From contig URAJ01000011.1 of assembly GCA_900545715.1 (NCBI GenBank), forward strand, positions 1 through 54,996: 54,996 nt of DNA, written 5' to 3'. A program made the translations under genes and the position numbers. The stretch is from an uncultured Opitutales bacterium (lineage in GTDB: Bacteria; Verrucomicrobiota; Verrucomicrobiia; Opitutales; Intestinicryptomonadaceae). This document shows, piece after piece, positions 45,812 to 54,826 of this stretch; within the stretch, counting starts at the first letter, position 1, and the number at the start of each line of letters is the position of its first letter. The notes under the pieces are model-generated. The model had not been told where the DNA came from. It was given only the letters and a program-made list of their open reading frames with translations, and searched no databases.

Positions 45812-46939
45812 ATGCCGGCTTCCGGAGATGCATCGTCAATAGCAAGTCTTCTTAGAAAAAACAAAAGGCTTGCGAGAGAATTGTCGAGAATGGATGCCGT
45901 ATTTAACGCCATACATTCGGCTATTGTAGTATGCGACGATTCCGGAGAGATTCTCTTCGCAAACTCTTTTGCAGACAGTCTGCTCGGCTTAAATCCGTCT
46001 AGCGGCGGCGTGTGCATTTTTAAGCTGCTTCCGGGTATGGACGACGCGCTCGCATGCGCGGCAAAAGGCTCTTTCGCCTTGCGGGAGTTTGAAATATCGT
46101 ATCCGGAGCGTAAGATGCTAAGCGCACAAATTATCCCTTTCAACTTTGGCGAAGGCGGGACTTTCGCTCTGATTTTAAACGACATTACCCGCGAAAAACT
46201 CTCCACCGAGGAGCGCATAGAAAGCGAAAAGCTTTCGTCCCTCTTGAACCTTGCATCGGGAGTAGCGCACGAGATTGGCAACCCCTTAAATTCAATAAAT
46301 ATCCACTTGCAACTCGTTTTGCGCAGGCTCAAAAAAATGCAGGCGGGGGATAAGTCGGACGATATAATCGGGGCGATAAAAGAATCTGTAGAAATATGCG
46401 CTTCCGAAGTGTCGAGGCTCGACTCCATAATAGAAAATTTTCTAAAAGCCCTGCGCCCAATGCGCCCAAATATGGCCGACTGCGACCCGATAAAGCCCCT
46501 CGCGGAAACTTTGAAGCTTCTAAACGGAGAGCTTGAAAATCTCCGAATATCGGTGAATGTGGATATCGACGCGCTTCTGCCGACAGTTTACGCGGATTCC
46601 AATCTTCTAAAACAGCTGTATTTTAACATACTCCACAATGCAATGGAGGCAATGGACGGCGGCGGAAATATTTCTATTCGGGCTTCGGCAGACGACGATT
46701 TTGTAAAAATTTCCTTTGCCGATACGGGCTGCGGCATAGACGAGGAGGGAATGTCAAAGCTCTTTAAGCCGTACTACACGACAAAGACTGGCGGGCACGG
46801 GCTCGGAATGACAATAATACAGGCAATAGTGCGCGCCCACGGCGGAAAAATCGACGTCGAAAGCAAGCCAAATATCGGGACAACCGTCACTGTTGCGCTG
46901 CCGCGCACTTACCGCAGAATACGCCAGATAGACGCCTGA
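45812..46939 (+). CDS. Soluble PAS-domain sensor histidine kinase (NtrB-like)
   Basis: 375 residues without a transmembrane segment, so cytosolic. A PAS domain occupies about 25-125 (ending in LILNDITREK). The H box has phospho-acceptor His153 in GVAHEIGNPLNS. The ATPase domain shows the N box in NILHNAMEAMDGGG, G1 in DTGCGI and the F/G2 region in KPYYTTKTGGHGLGM. The PAS type and HEIGNP box resemble NtrB/AtoS-like kinases that partner sigma-54 activators, but no response regulator is adjacent, so the partner lies elsewhere. It is co-transcribed with hisD, with no evident functional link. Confidence 0.9.
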   Translation: MPASGDASSIASLLRKNKRLARELSRMDAVFNAIHSAIVVCDDSGEILFANSFADSLLGLNPSSGGVCIFKLLPGMDDALACAAKGSFALREFEISYPERKMLSAQIIPFNFGEGGTFALILNDITREKLSTEERIESEKLSSLLNLASGVAHEIGNPLNSINIHLQLVLRRLKKMQAGDKSDDIIGAIKESVEICASEVSRLDSIIENFLKALRPMRPNMADCDPIKPLAETLKLLNGELENLRISVNVDIDALLPTVYADSNLLKQLYFNILHNAMEAMDGGGNISIRASADDDFVKISFADTGCGIDEEGMSKLFKPYYTTKTGGHGLGMTIIQAIVRAHGGKIDVESKPNIGTTVTVALPRTYRRIRQIDA

Positions 46940-46992
46940 GAGACAACTTAAAATCGGTTTGAGTTTTTCTGAAAGGGGCTTTTTTGTTTTTT

Positions 46993-47008
46993 ATGCGGAG
47001 CGCATTTT
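46993..47008. terminator. Weak hairpin between converging genes
   Basis: ATGCG / CGCAT stem with a three-base loop, with T runs on both sides. Too short for a confident terminator, but it sits where one is needed between two converging genes. Confidence 0.3.
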
Positions 47009-47030
47009 GAAGTGCTTAGCGCTGAAAACC

Positions 47031-47945
47031 TCAAAGTTTTTTACAGAGTTTTCTCTCGAAGTCAGATTTTGACACGCCGGTGATTCTCTCAAAAATCTCG
47101 TAGTCGAAATTCGGGAGATTAAGCGTTTGCTCTATCTCCTCAACGCTCGCGCGCTCGAATGCCTTCGGAGGATTGGGAAAGTTGAGCCATTTCGGAAGTT
47201 TTATATCGGATATTTCAACGTCAACGGGCTTGTTGAACATAAAGATTTTCGGAGGGATTGTATTGAAATAGCCAGAATTGCGGTTGCCGATATTCCATTT
47301 GCCCGAGTTGCGGTTGCCTACATTAAAACTGCCGCTGTTTGCAAATCCACGGTTGTAGTCGCCGCTGTTGTACGAGCCTTTGTTGAAATTTCCGGTGTTA
47401 GAGTGGCCAGTGTTGTCGCACCCGACATTGCCGGAGCCGCAATTTCTGTCGCCTACATTGTCGATTCCCGAATTGCTGTCGCCCGTGTTAAAGTCGCCGC
47501 TGTTGAGAGAGCCGGTATTGCGGTTACCCGTGTTAAAGTCTCCGCAATTCCAGTTGCCGGTATTGTGCTTTCCAGTATTGCCTACGCCCGTGTTTGCAAA
47601 ATTTTCCGAGTCTGAAAACTCGGCGGGCGGCAGGGTAGGGACAAGGTCCGCTGTGACGTCTTTTAAAAGCCTTATGCGCGAGCAGCAAACCTGTTTTTCG
47701 ACTCCCGCGCATTCCGCGCGGCTGACACCCTCAACTTCTACTTCGTAGATTTTCGCGCCTGGGACATACCACATGTTCCAGTATTTTGAGACATAGTATC
47801 CGTCGGAAAAAAGTTTGTTTTCCGGAATCTCCGGAAGCCATTTCCCGGGGGTTCCATTCTCGGAGGGCAAATATGGAGAATAATCGAACCGCTTGGTGGG
47901 AGACTTGCCGTCATCGGAAATAACTTTGTAGTATTTTTCTTCCAT
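47031..47945 (-). CDS. Asn/Gly pentapeptide-repeat protein with conserved flanks
   Basis: 304 residues with no signal peptide. Residues 118-227 are 22 uninterrupted copies of N-x-G-x-x, a period often seen as double units such as NTGNWNCGDF. This is the type-2 pentapeptide pattern also known from mycobacterial repeat proteins, and should form a solenoid. The N-terminal 115 residues, with DGYYVSKYWNMWYVPGAKIYEVEVEG and a Cys pair, resemble a small uncharacterised domain that often precedes such repeats (DUF7666-like, low certainty). The C-terminal 75 residues are rich in Pro and aromatics, with a helical end. Role unknown; a binding surface is plausible. Single gene, converging with the histidine kinase. 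Confidence 0.7.
   Translation of the reverse strand: MEEKYYKVISDDGKSPTKRFDYSPYLPSENGTPGKWLPEIPENKLFSDGYYVSKYWNMWYVPGAKIYEVEVEGVSRAECAGVEKQVCCSRIRLLKDVTADLVPTLPPAEFSDSENFANTGVGNTGKHNTGNWNCGDFNTGNRNTGSLNSGDFNTGDSNSGIDNVGDRNCGSGNVGCDNTGHSNTGNFNKGSYNSGDYNRGFANSGSFNVGNRNSGKWNIGNRNSGYFNTIPPKIFMFNKPVDVEISDIKLPKWLNFPNPPKAFERASVEEIEQTLNLPNFDYEIFERITGVSKSDFERKLCKKL
47265..47594 (-). repeat. 22 tandem 15-bp coding repeats
   Basis: DNA encoding the N-x-G-x-x pentapeptides, with an exact 15-base period and diverged copies. On the plus strand it reads as recurring (G/C)CC-G(T/A)(G/A)TT units. It is coding sequence, not a CRISPR. Confidence 0.85.
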
Positions 47946-47996
47946 TCATTGCAATTTTCAAAATAAGATAAGAGATGTCAAAACGCTTTTATTTTA

Positions 47997-48026
47997 TTGA
48001 AATAATTTTTTTCCATATTATATAAA
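47997..48026 (+). promoter_or_regulatory. Putative promoter of the Sel1-repeat gene, leaderless
   Basis: TTGAAA at 47997-48002 and TATAAA at 48021-48026, 18-base spacer, with the ATG only five bases further on. Confidence 0.45.
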
Positions 48027-48031
48027 TTTCT

Positions 48032-51000
48032 ATGAATAAAGAGATTATTTCAGCTTTTATTTTTGCATTTTGCGCTGTCGTCTGCAATATAGTAAAGGCG
48101 GATACTGGGGCAGGGGATGAAAATAAAACGGGGATATCCGCCGAAGATATGAAAACTCTAACCGACGGGATTGGCGGAAAAAATTTTGAAAGCGCCCGCC
48201 TTGCGTACGAAAACCTCGGATATGTATCGGGGCTTGTAGAGCTTGCCAAGAGAGATGAAAAAGCTAAGAAATACCTCGGGAAATTGGAGGAAAATCTCGC
48301 GAAACTGGCGTTAGAAAACGATAACTACGCCATAATGCGCCTTGCGGAAATCGCCTACTTGAAAGGCGACGCCGAACTGTTTAAAAAATATGCGCGCAAA
48401 GGGCTTGCCGAATCCGCCGCCTATGCCGCGGGAATTTTCGGTAAAAATCCGAGCCTCGATGGCTTAAAAAAGTTTAAGAAGAATAGTACGGTTGTATATA
48501 GAGATATGTTAAAGGCATATATGCGGTCGGGGAAAGATAAAGAGGCGGGGGATCTTTTGGATTCAGATTTATATTGCGAATTAAAAGATGGTTCTCCCGG
48601 CACTCTATTGTACGATTTTGGGAAAATGGGCAAGGAAACGCGGAGAAAATTAGTTTCGCTCCTAAAAAACCTAAAAAATAAAAATCTATCAACCTATGCG
48701 GCAATTTATGCGATTTCTCTGAGAGATAAAACTTTTGAAGCCGACGGTAAAAATGCTTTAAATGAGTTGGAAAAATATCCCGAAGCGATGAGATTGCGCG
48801 AATTGTCCAGAATGTGCAATTTCTTGAATTTGAAAAATGAACGTTTAAAAATATTTGAAAGACTTTATGAGCTTGAAGCCTTATCCGCATACGACGAGTT
48901 AGATCTTGCCAAAAAATGGCTTGGAGTTCCTTCATTAAATTATGAATTGTCTTTTAAAGATTTTTCGTCAAACCCCAAGCGCGAAGGAATATTGAAAATA
49001 TTTGAGGAAGAATACGCATCTCAACCAGATGACTTTTATTTAATATCGAATCTTGCGGGAATGTACAGAGCTCTCGGAATGGAGCAAAAACGAACGGAGT
49101 TTCTTGAAAAAGCGATAAAAATTATTTCCAATCCGGGCACAGTAAAAACCCTTGCAGTTTCATTTGCTTTGGGAAGCGTCAATATCGATAAAAATACCCA
49201 AAAATTTGAAAAAATAATTGAGGGGTTGGGCAACTCGGAAAAAGCCGACGCCTATATTGAAATTGTGCATGGGCTATTAAACGGCAATTACTTTGAAATG
49301 ATTCCGGAGAAATTAAAAGAAGCCGTTTCTTACAACAAAAAAGCAATGGAACTGGGGAATTTCTCCGAGTGCTATACAGTCTATTCCAAGCTTGGGGAAG
49401 AGGAATGGAATAGCCTGTTTTTAGAATATCCCGAAAATAAATATATAAAATTTTTAGAGGGAATGCACCTCGCGGAAAACGGCGACTGGGAAAAGGCGCG
49501 CAAGGTATTTGAACGCTCCTCCGGCATGGGCTGCGTCTATGCGAAAGGGATTCTTATGGCGTGCGCATTCCAGGGAATAAACGAAAAAAAGGATAGGGTT
49601 AAAGCTGAAAAATTGCGCTCCGAGATTGAATCGGCGTTTGACGGCGAATGTATGGATAAAACGCATGTTGGAATCAAAATATCGAACAATATTCAGCATC
49701 TGTTTACATTAGACAACGAGACGCAAAAGTATGTATATAGCATTGGCCGCGACAGTGAAGATAGGGGAGATAACTATCAGAATTCCATATATCATAAAAT
49801 AAATTCCATAAAATACCGGGTGGACAGTGAAAAATATGTGGACGATTTATATCAAAAATGCGCCATAGAAAAAACAGGCATGGAAAATCTTACCTTTCTT
49901 ATTAATCATTACGCATACAATAAAGATTACAAAAAGCTACTAAATTGCTCCAAGTTGGCCCATGAAAGGGAGAATCCGCTGGCCGTTTATTATCCCGCTA
50001 TGCTGATGTTTGGTATTTCCAATGAAAAAGACGAAAAGTTGGCATTTGAAAAATTGAATGAACGACCTTACAACGACTTTTATAAATACCTTATTTCTTA
50101 CGCTTACCGCTATGGAATAGGAACCGCAAAAAATATAAAAAAAGCCGACGAAATAATTTCAACAATTAGTGTCTGGACAAATTTCGATATGTCACTTTTA
50201 AGAGAAGTCGTGGACTTATCGGAGCATACGGAATATGTAATCAATTATCAATTGGGAAACAAAAACTTAAATGTCAATGAGCGTTTCTATAAGATACGAA
50301 GCCTTATTAGATTATATGAAGAATACGACGTTTCAAAACTCCCCAAGGCTTTAAAATTATACGAAGATTTTGCGAAAGAAAATCCGGCAGCATATAAAGA
50401 ATTGGCGGCGCTATATAAAAATCCTTTTATTTGCGACCCTAAAAAAACTTTTGAATACAATCAAAAATATGCGCAATGCTACAAAAAATTATATTCGATA
50501 GACGATATAAATTCAAACCTCGACATGGCTTTTGCCTATCTTTACGGCATTGGGGTGGAGAAGTGCGAAAAGGAAGCTTTTGATATTTTTAAAAAGTGCT
50601 CTGAAAAACCGTACCGCAACGGCTCGATGAAGGCGTTAGAGTGCATGGCATTCTGCCTTGAAAATGGAATAGGAACAGCAAAAGATACAGCTAAGGCAGA
50701 TAAAATACGCGAAGATATTAAGCGCATGGTGTCATACAATATAAAGCCTATGTATTTCGACGCCGTTTTGCTCTTGAAAGATTTATATCAGAAAAATGCG
50801 CTCGGAAATTATCCCAATAAGCGAAAATATTGGACAGAATTTTTTGCCAAAAATTCCCCCGAAGATAGAAATTCCAAGTTGTGCAAGCTTTATGACTTGT
50901 ACACATCTGACAGAGAAAACGCCGACCCCAAAAAAGCTTTTGAAATTATAATGGAAATAGAAAAAAGCGGTTCCAAGTTAAGCGGGGAAATGGAACGAAG

Positions 51001-51349
51001 AAAAGCGTTGTCGCTTTATTACGGCATCGGCACGGAAAAAGATGAACAGAAAGGCATGGCGATTTTAGAGGAATTGCTGAAAAGAGGAGATTTTGACGCT
51101 GCTGAATCTCTGGACTATATTCACAAAAAAAGCGGAGACAAAACAGAAATCCCGGAAATTTCCGAACTTTTCCGCGTTGCAAGCCCCGAAATGCTTATCA
51201 TAACCGCTAAGAAATATGTAAGTGGCTTGGCGGGTGCAAAAGATCTTGAGCACGCAAAATATCTTTTAAAACTTGCCGCAGACAAAAGATCAAAAGAAGC
51301 AAAAGAGTACTTTGACAATTTTGAAAAGTTTGTACGTCAAAATTCTTAG
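48032..51349 (+). CDS. Large exported Sel1/TPR-repeat protein
   Basis: 1105 residues with an N-terminal signal peptide (IISAFIFAFCAVVCNIVKA), so periplasmic or surface-exposed. The body is helical repeats. Sel1-like units are clearest in the last third, with the diagnostic YGIGT/YGIGV turns at about residues 830 (AFAYLYGIGVEK), 875 (LENGIGTAKD) and 995 (YYGIGTEKDEQKG), plus AYRYGIGTAKNIKKAD at about 690. Earlier parts are more diverged TPR-like helices. Sel1 proteins serve as scaffolds or bind partners. The base composition is clearly more AT-rich than that of the housekeeping genes. No partner gene beside it on the same strand. Confidence 0.75.
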   Translation: MNKEIISAFIFAFCAVVCNIVKADTGAGDENKTGISAEDMKTLTDGIGGKNFESARLAYENLGYVSGLVELAKRDEKAKKYLGKLEENLAKLALENDNYAIMRLAEIAYLKGDAELFKKYARKGLAESAAYAAGIFGKNPSLDGLKKFKKNSTVVYRDMLKAYMRSGKDKEAGDLLDSDLYCELKDGSPGTLLYDFGKMGKETRRKLVSLLKNLKNKNLSTYAAIYAISLRDKTFEADGKNALNELEKYPEAMRLRELSRMCNFLNLKNERLKIFERLYELEALSAYDELDLAKKWLGVPSLNYELSFKDFSSNPKREGILKIFEEEYASQPDDFYLISNLAGMYRALGMEQKRTEFLEKAIKIISNPGTVKTLAVSFALGSVNIDKNTQKFEKIIEGLGNSEKADAYIEIVHGLLNGNYFEMIPEKLKEAVSYNKKAMELGNFSECYTVYSKLGEEEWNSLFLEYPENKYIKFLEGMHLAENGDWEKARKVFERSSGMGCVYAKGILMACAFQGINEKKDRVKAEKLRSEIESAFDGECMDKTHVGIKISNNIQHLFTLDNETQKYVYSIGRDSEDRGDNYQNSIYHKINSIKYRVDSEKYVDDLYQKCAIEKTGMENLTFLINHYAYNKDYKKLLNCSKLAHERENPLAVYYPAMLMFGISNEKDEKLAFEKLNERPYNDFYKYLISYAYRYGIGTAKNIKKADEIISTISVWTNFDMSLLREVVDLSEHTEYVINYQLGNKNLNVNERFYKIRSLIRLYEEYDVSKLPKALKLYEDFAKENPAAYKELAALYKNPFICDPKKTFEYNQKYAQCYKKLYSIDDINSNLDMAFAYLYGIGVEKCEKEAFDIFKKCSEKPYRNGSMKALECMAFCLENGIGTAKDTAKADKIREDIKRMVSYNIKPMYFDAVLLLKDLYQKNALGNYPNKRKYWTEFFAKNSPEDRNSKLCKLYDLYTSDRENADPKKAFEIIMEIEKSGSKLSGEMERRKALSLYYGIGTEKDEQKGMAILEELLKRGDFDAAESLDYIHKKSGDKTEIPEISELFRVASPEMLIITAKKYVSGLAGAKDLEHAKYLLKLAADKRSKEAKEYFDNFEKFVRQNS

Positions 51350-51902
51350 CTTTCCTAATACAAGTTCAGAACGAGCACTTTCTTGTTGGTTTTTTTATTC
51401 GCGCCTAAAAAATCCGCACGAATAAAGCGGAAAAAATTATGCAGTAAATAAAATTCTACTTAACATATTTAAACTCGACAGAATTTTTCAGGCGTTGGAG
51501 AATTTAAAAAAACTTAATGTGATAATTTAAATTCTATGGAGAAATTTCTATCGTCTTAGCGGTTTTCAATTAGTCTGAGAAAAATTTTTAATTTAAGGAA
51601 ATTGTATAAAGATTTATCGCAAAAGATAATCTTTTTATAACTGAATAAATATTATAAAGATATGAAAAATATTAGAGATTTTTATTTGTCGTACAATGCG
51701 CATTATGTCTAATTGTAAAATATTAGAACACACTTTTTTATGAGAATATTTAAACATTTGTAATTGCCTTTTTTATTTATCATGAATTAATAGAGTAGAT
51801 GTTTTTCGACCAAGAAAAGCACTATGACAAAACCGAAAGACCCGCCGTCTAACGCGTGACGATAGAAGAGTAATAGAGAGAATCTATAAAGCTAAAAAAA
51901 CG
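51350..51902. other. AT-rich intergenic region, no gene seen
   Basis: About 550 bases between two converging genes. It holds only short open frames without coding character and no convincing terminator, RNA gene or repeat. Confidence 0.6.
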
Positions 51903-53471
51903 CTATTTTAGAAACTCTTCTAAAGAGTATAATTTCTCCCGAGCATCCGCATTCCCTTGCCTGGCTGATTTCTTATACCATTTTATTGCCTCATCATTAT
52001 TCTTCTCGAAATCCCCCATTTCATATTGCGCGTTCGCATTCCCTTGCTTAGCTGATTTCTCAAACCATTTATGCGCCTCATCATAATTTTTCTTTACTCC
52101 TATCCCATTTAGATAGCAATACCCCAAATTATATTGCGCGTTCGCATTCCCTTGCCTGGCTGATTCCTTATACCATTTAATCGCCTCATAATCATTCTTC
52201 ACTACCCCTATCCCTTCCTGATAGCAATAGCCTAAATCACACTGCGCATCAGCATCCCCTTGCTTAGCTGCTTCGTAGGACAATCTAAACATCTTCACAT
52301 TTCGCTTTAATCTATTGAGCTTACCACGAATTAAGCAAAACACGAGTATTAGGTATAAGGAGGTGAATGCAATTTCAATAAACTGCGAAACTTCAAGTGC
52401 TTTCAGACCTAGTATTACGAATAAATAAAGCAATGCAATGTTAATGAAGCGGATTACTCCTTTCACTACAATTTTAGTGTAATGCCATATTGCACCATTG
52501 TCAACAAATTCAGGCAACATATCCCTCGCCCCCGCATCAGTCTCTCCAACTTTCGAATCATTTACTTCGGCATCTCCTCTCCCAACCTTCAACATCTCCA
52601 ACACTTCTACTATACTGCGCGGCCTTTCATTCTCATCCATCCTTAAAGACGCATCTATCGTCTCTAATAACTCCTTACTATACTCTCCTCTATACTCTAC
52701 ACTCAAATCCTTTATCTTATCATCCTTAACACGCGATAGCGCTTCCGGAGGATTCTCACCAGTTATCATCTTATACCCAACCGCCCCCACAGAATATATA
52801 TTTGTCCACGCCCCCAGGTTTCCTCCTTCATAATATTGCTCCAACGGCGCATACCCTGGCGTTACCATCGCCGTTAACGGACGACTTCTACTACTTGCCG
52901 TAACCCACGCATCACCAAAATCTATTAATACGGGACTTCCATCCTCCCTTATTATTATATTCTTAGGCTTTATGTCCCTGGGGAATATCCCAAGCTTGTG
53001 CATTTCCTTTAATCCATCCAATATCGGCTCTAACACACCCCTCACTTCGGACTCAGTCTTCCTATCCCCTCCTATTAATATCTCCCCTAAATTCTTCCCA
53101 ACCTCCAACACAGAATCCATGTATATCGTCCCATTCGCCTCAAATACATTGTTCGTAGATAGCAAATTCTTATGCCTCAAACTCGACAATATCCTCGCTT
53201 CTTCCAGAAACCTGCTCTTTGCCCACTCAAAATCCTTATTCAATGCCTGCGTTTTGCTCACCACTATAACTCCATCTTGCCCTCGCCACGCAAAATCACT
53301 AGGAATACATTCCTTCAACGCTACTTCCCTCGCTAATGTCTTGTCGTACGCCCTGTACGTTATCCCACCCCCCCCTTCTCGTAATATACCATCTATCCTA
53401 TACCTGCCCAATACTTCTTCCCCCTCCCTCAACGCTATATTCGATTCAATATCCATCTCTAACCCATCCAT
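51903..53471 (-). CDS. Transmembrane Ser/Thr protein kinase with C-terminal Sel1 repeats
   Basis: 522 residues. The Hanks-type kinase domain covers about 20-295: glycine-rich REGGGGITY at 31-39, the ATP-site Lys53 in VALKE, the catalytic loop PRDIKPKN at 164-171, DFG at 184-186, and APLEQ at 208-212 in place of APE. The catalytic loop has Pro164 where HRD normally has His, though Asp166 is kept, so activity is possible but altered. Two hydrophobic segments (337-357, 363-382) anchor it. Sel1 repeats follow at 397-508, the third shortened by seven residues. The coding strand is purine-rich with many GGG, GGA and AGG codons, unlike neighbouring genes, which suggests a different origin. Confidence 0.85.
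   Translation of the reverse strand: MDGLEMDIESNIALREGEEVLGRYRIDGILREGGGGITYRAYDKTLAREVALKECIPSDFAWRGQDGVIVVSKTQALNKDFEWAKSRFLEEARILSSLRHKNLLSTNNVFEANGTIYMDSVLEVGKNLGEILIGGDRKTESEVRGVLEPILDGLKEMHKLGIFPRDIKPKNIIIREDGSPVLIDFGDAWVTASSRSRPLTAMVTPGYAPLEQYYEGGNLGAWTNIYSVGAVGYKMITGENPPEALSRVKDDKIKDLSVEYRGEYSKELLETIDASLRMDENERPRSIVEVLEMLKVGRGDAEVNDSKVGETDAGARDMLPEFVDNGAIWHYTKIVVKGVIRFINIALLYLFVILGLKALEVSQFIEIAFTSLYLILVFCLIRGKLNRLKRNVKMFRLSYEAAKQGDADAQCDLGYCYQEGIGVVKNDYEAIKWYKESARQGNANAQYNLGYCYLNGIGVKKNYDEAHKWFEKSAKQGNANAQYEMGDFEKNNDEAIKWYKKSARQGNADAREKLYSLEEFLK
51948..52283 (-). repeat. Near-identical Sel1 coding repeats in the kinase gene
   Basis: DNA copies of about 108 bp encoding 36-residue Sel1 units that share long identical runs, for example CGCATTCCCTTGC on the plus strand. 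One copy is 21 bases shorter, removing the GYCY-GIGV segment in frame. This indicates recent expansion and slippage. Confidence 0.8.
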
Positions 53472-53953
53472 TCACATTGATTTTTTTTTATCTTAGTTCA
53501 ATTTTTTCTTATTATCTTTCCCAATTTATTTTTTGTATTCTTTTTTTGCAAGCTCAAAAATACAGATTAATTATAATACTCAAGTATAGTAAGTTGTTTT
53601 CTCTTTTTGCACCGACTTCTGGAATCCGTCAAATTCCCATAATTCTCATATTTTCTATTTTTATAAGTAAAAAATCAGAGAGAAAAATCTAAACAATATT
53701 TATTGCGTCAATGAATTTGAAAAAAAATATTGCCCATTAAACACGCCGCCTTTTGCCTAATTAAATATTATCTTTGGTGGGCTTTGGCAATTTTCTGCCC
53801 TGCACTTTTTTTACTCCACAATTTTTTCTGTGCGTTGCAGAAAAAATATTTTCTATACTTAATTTAAATAAATATCTAAAAAAATTACAAAAGAGCTGAT
53901 TTTACCTGCGCTTTCTTAGTAAATATTATGGTTAAAATTTAAAAAAATATTTC
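53472..53953. other. AT-rich intergenic region, no gene seen
   Basis: About 480 bases with long T and A tracts, between the kinase start and the thioesterase stop. Open frames here are short and continue the antisense of the kinase. It probably contains the kinase promoter, which I cannot place with confidence. Confidence 0.55.
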
Positions 53954-54694
53954 CTAAATTCTTTCCCAAATAGTAGCGGCTTCGGCGATAGTTTTGCCGC
54001 CACACGAGAGATCATGCAATGCGCAATCGCAATATACGCGCGCAATGGAATCTACTGTATCTCCCATTTTTGCTTCGCGTTTAAATTTTATAGAATATCC
54101 GGCGAGCTTGCGCGATATTAAGAAATTGTCAGGCAGCGCTTCTACCGCCCTCGGTAGATATTTTACATTTGTTAGGTGCGAGTTAAAGTCTATATCGTCA
54201 AACCTAACTTTGCGCGATACCTTTGGGGTAAATTCACCGTTTTTTGCAATAGAACATATATCAAATATTTTGTCATATCCTTCAAGCGCGCTCATATTTT
54301 CAATATCAAAGGCTTCGGAATATTCGGAAATTTTACAAGGTCTATGCGATGGAATTTCCGCAACAAGGTAATCCGCTTCACAGCGGGCAAAAATTTCCCC
54401 CTTCTCGTCCTGCTGGATAAAGTTGACATACATTCTTGCGGCTGAAACGCCGCGAATCCAAACCTGAACTTTTACGCGCTCTCTCCAGAAAGGCATTTGC
54501 CCAGAAAAACGAGTTTCGACGCCGCTTATTAGCCATGTAAGAGAATGCCTTGCCATGTCGTACCCGGCGAGTCCTTTTGAAGTAAAATATTCGGCGGCGC
54601 ATTCTTGAAAGAAAAAAGCCGCGCCTGTTTTAGTCAGCCTGTAATCGGAACCGATTTCAGAACTCCTGACAGAATAAAATGCCTCGTATGCCAT
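53954..54694 (-). CDS. Acyl-ACP thioesterase
   Basis: 246 residues of the bacterial FatA/FatB-like family, with two hot-dog domains. It releases free fatty acids from acyl carrier protein. The first domain opens with YSVRSSEIGSDYRLTKTGAAFFFQECA. The second carries VRFDDIDFNSHLTNVKYL, whose Asp, Asn and His make up most of the known active site. Clostridial and Bacteroidetes homologues have the same layout. Single gene, no operon partner. Confidence 0.9.
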   Translation of the reverse strand: MAYEAFYSVRSSEIGSDYRLTKTGAAFFFQECAAEYFTSKGLAGYDMARHSLTWLISGVETRFSGQMPFWRERVKVQVWIRGVSAARMYVNFIQQDEKGEIFARCEADYLVAEIPSHRPCKISEYSEAFDIENMSALEGYDKIFDICSIAKNGEFTPKVSRKVRFDDIDFNSHLTNVKYLPRAVEALPDNFLISRKLAGYSIKFKREAKMGDTVDSIARVYCDCALHDLSCGGKTIAEAATIWERI

Positions 54695-54775
54695 ATTAAG
54701 AGAATATGGCAGAAAGAGAAACGCGTTTTGCCCGAGTTGTCGATAAATAATGAAAAAAATTTTTATAAAAAAAGC

Positions 54776-54803
54776 TTGCCAAGCGAGGGGATAAAGGTAA
54801 TGT
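54776..54803 (+). promoter_or_regulatory. Putative tRNA-Lys promoter
   Basis: TTGCCA at 54776-54781 and TAATGT at 54798-54803, 16-base spacer, 23 bases before the mature tRNA. Confidence 0.4.
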
Positions 54804-54826
54804 GATGAGCTTATTATTAATGCTAT

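Noticed and set aside
47265..47594. Possible CRISPR-like or minisatellite array
   Set aside because: The 15-base period is continuous, has no spacers and stays in frame with a coherent protein repeat.
52972..53496. Plus-strand open frame within the kinase region
   Set aside because: Its openness follows from the purine skew of the true kinase gene on the minus strand; the product is low-complexity Ser/Pro/Leu.
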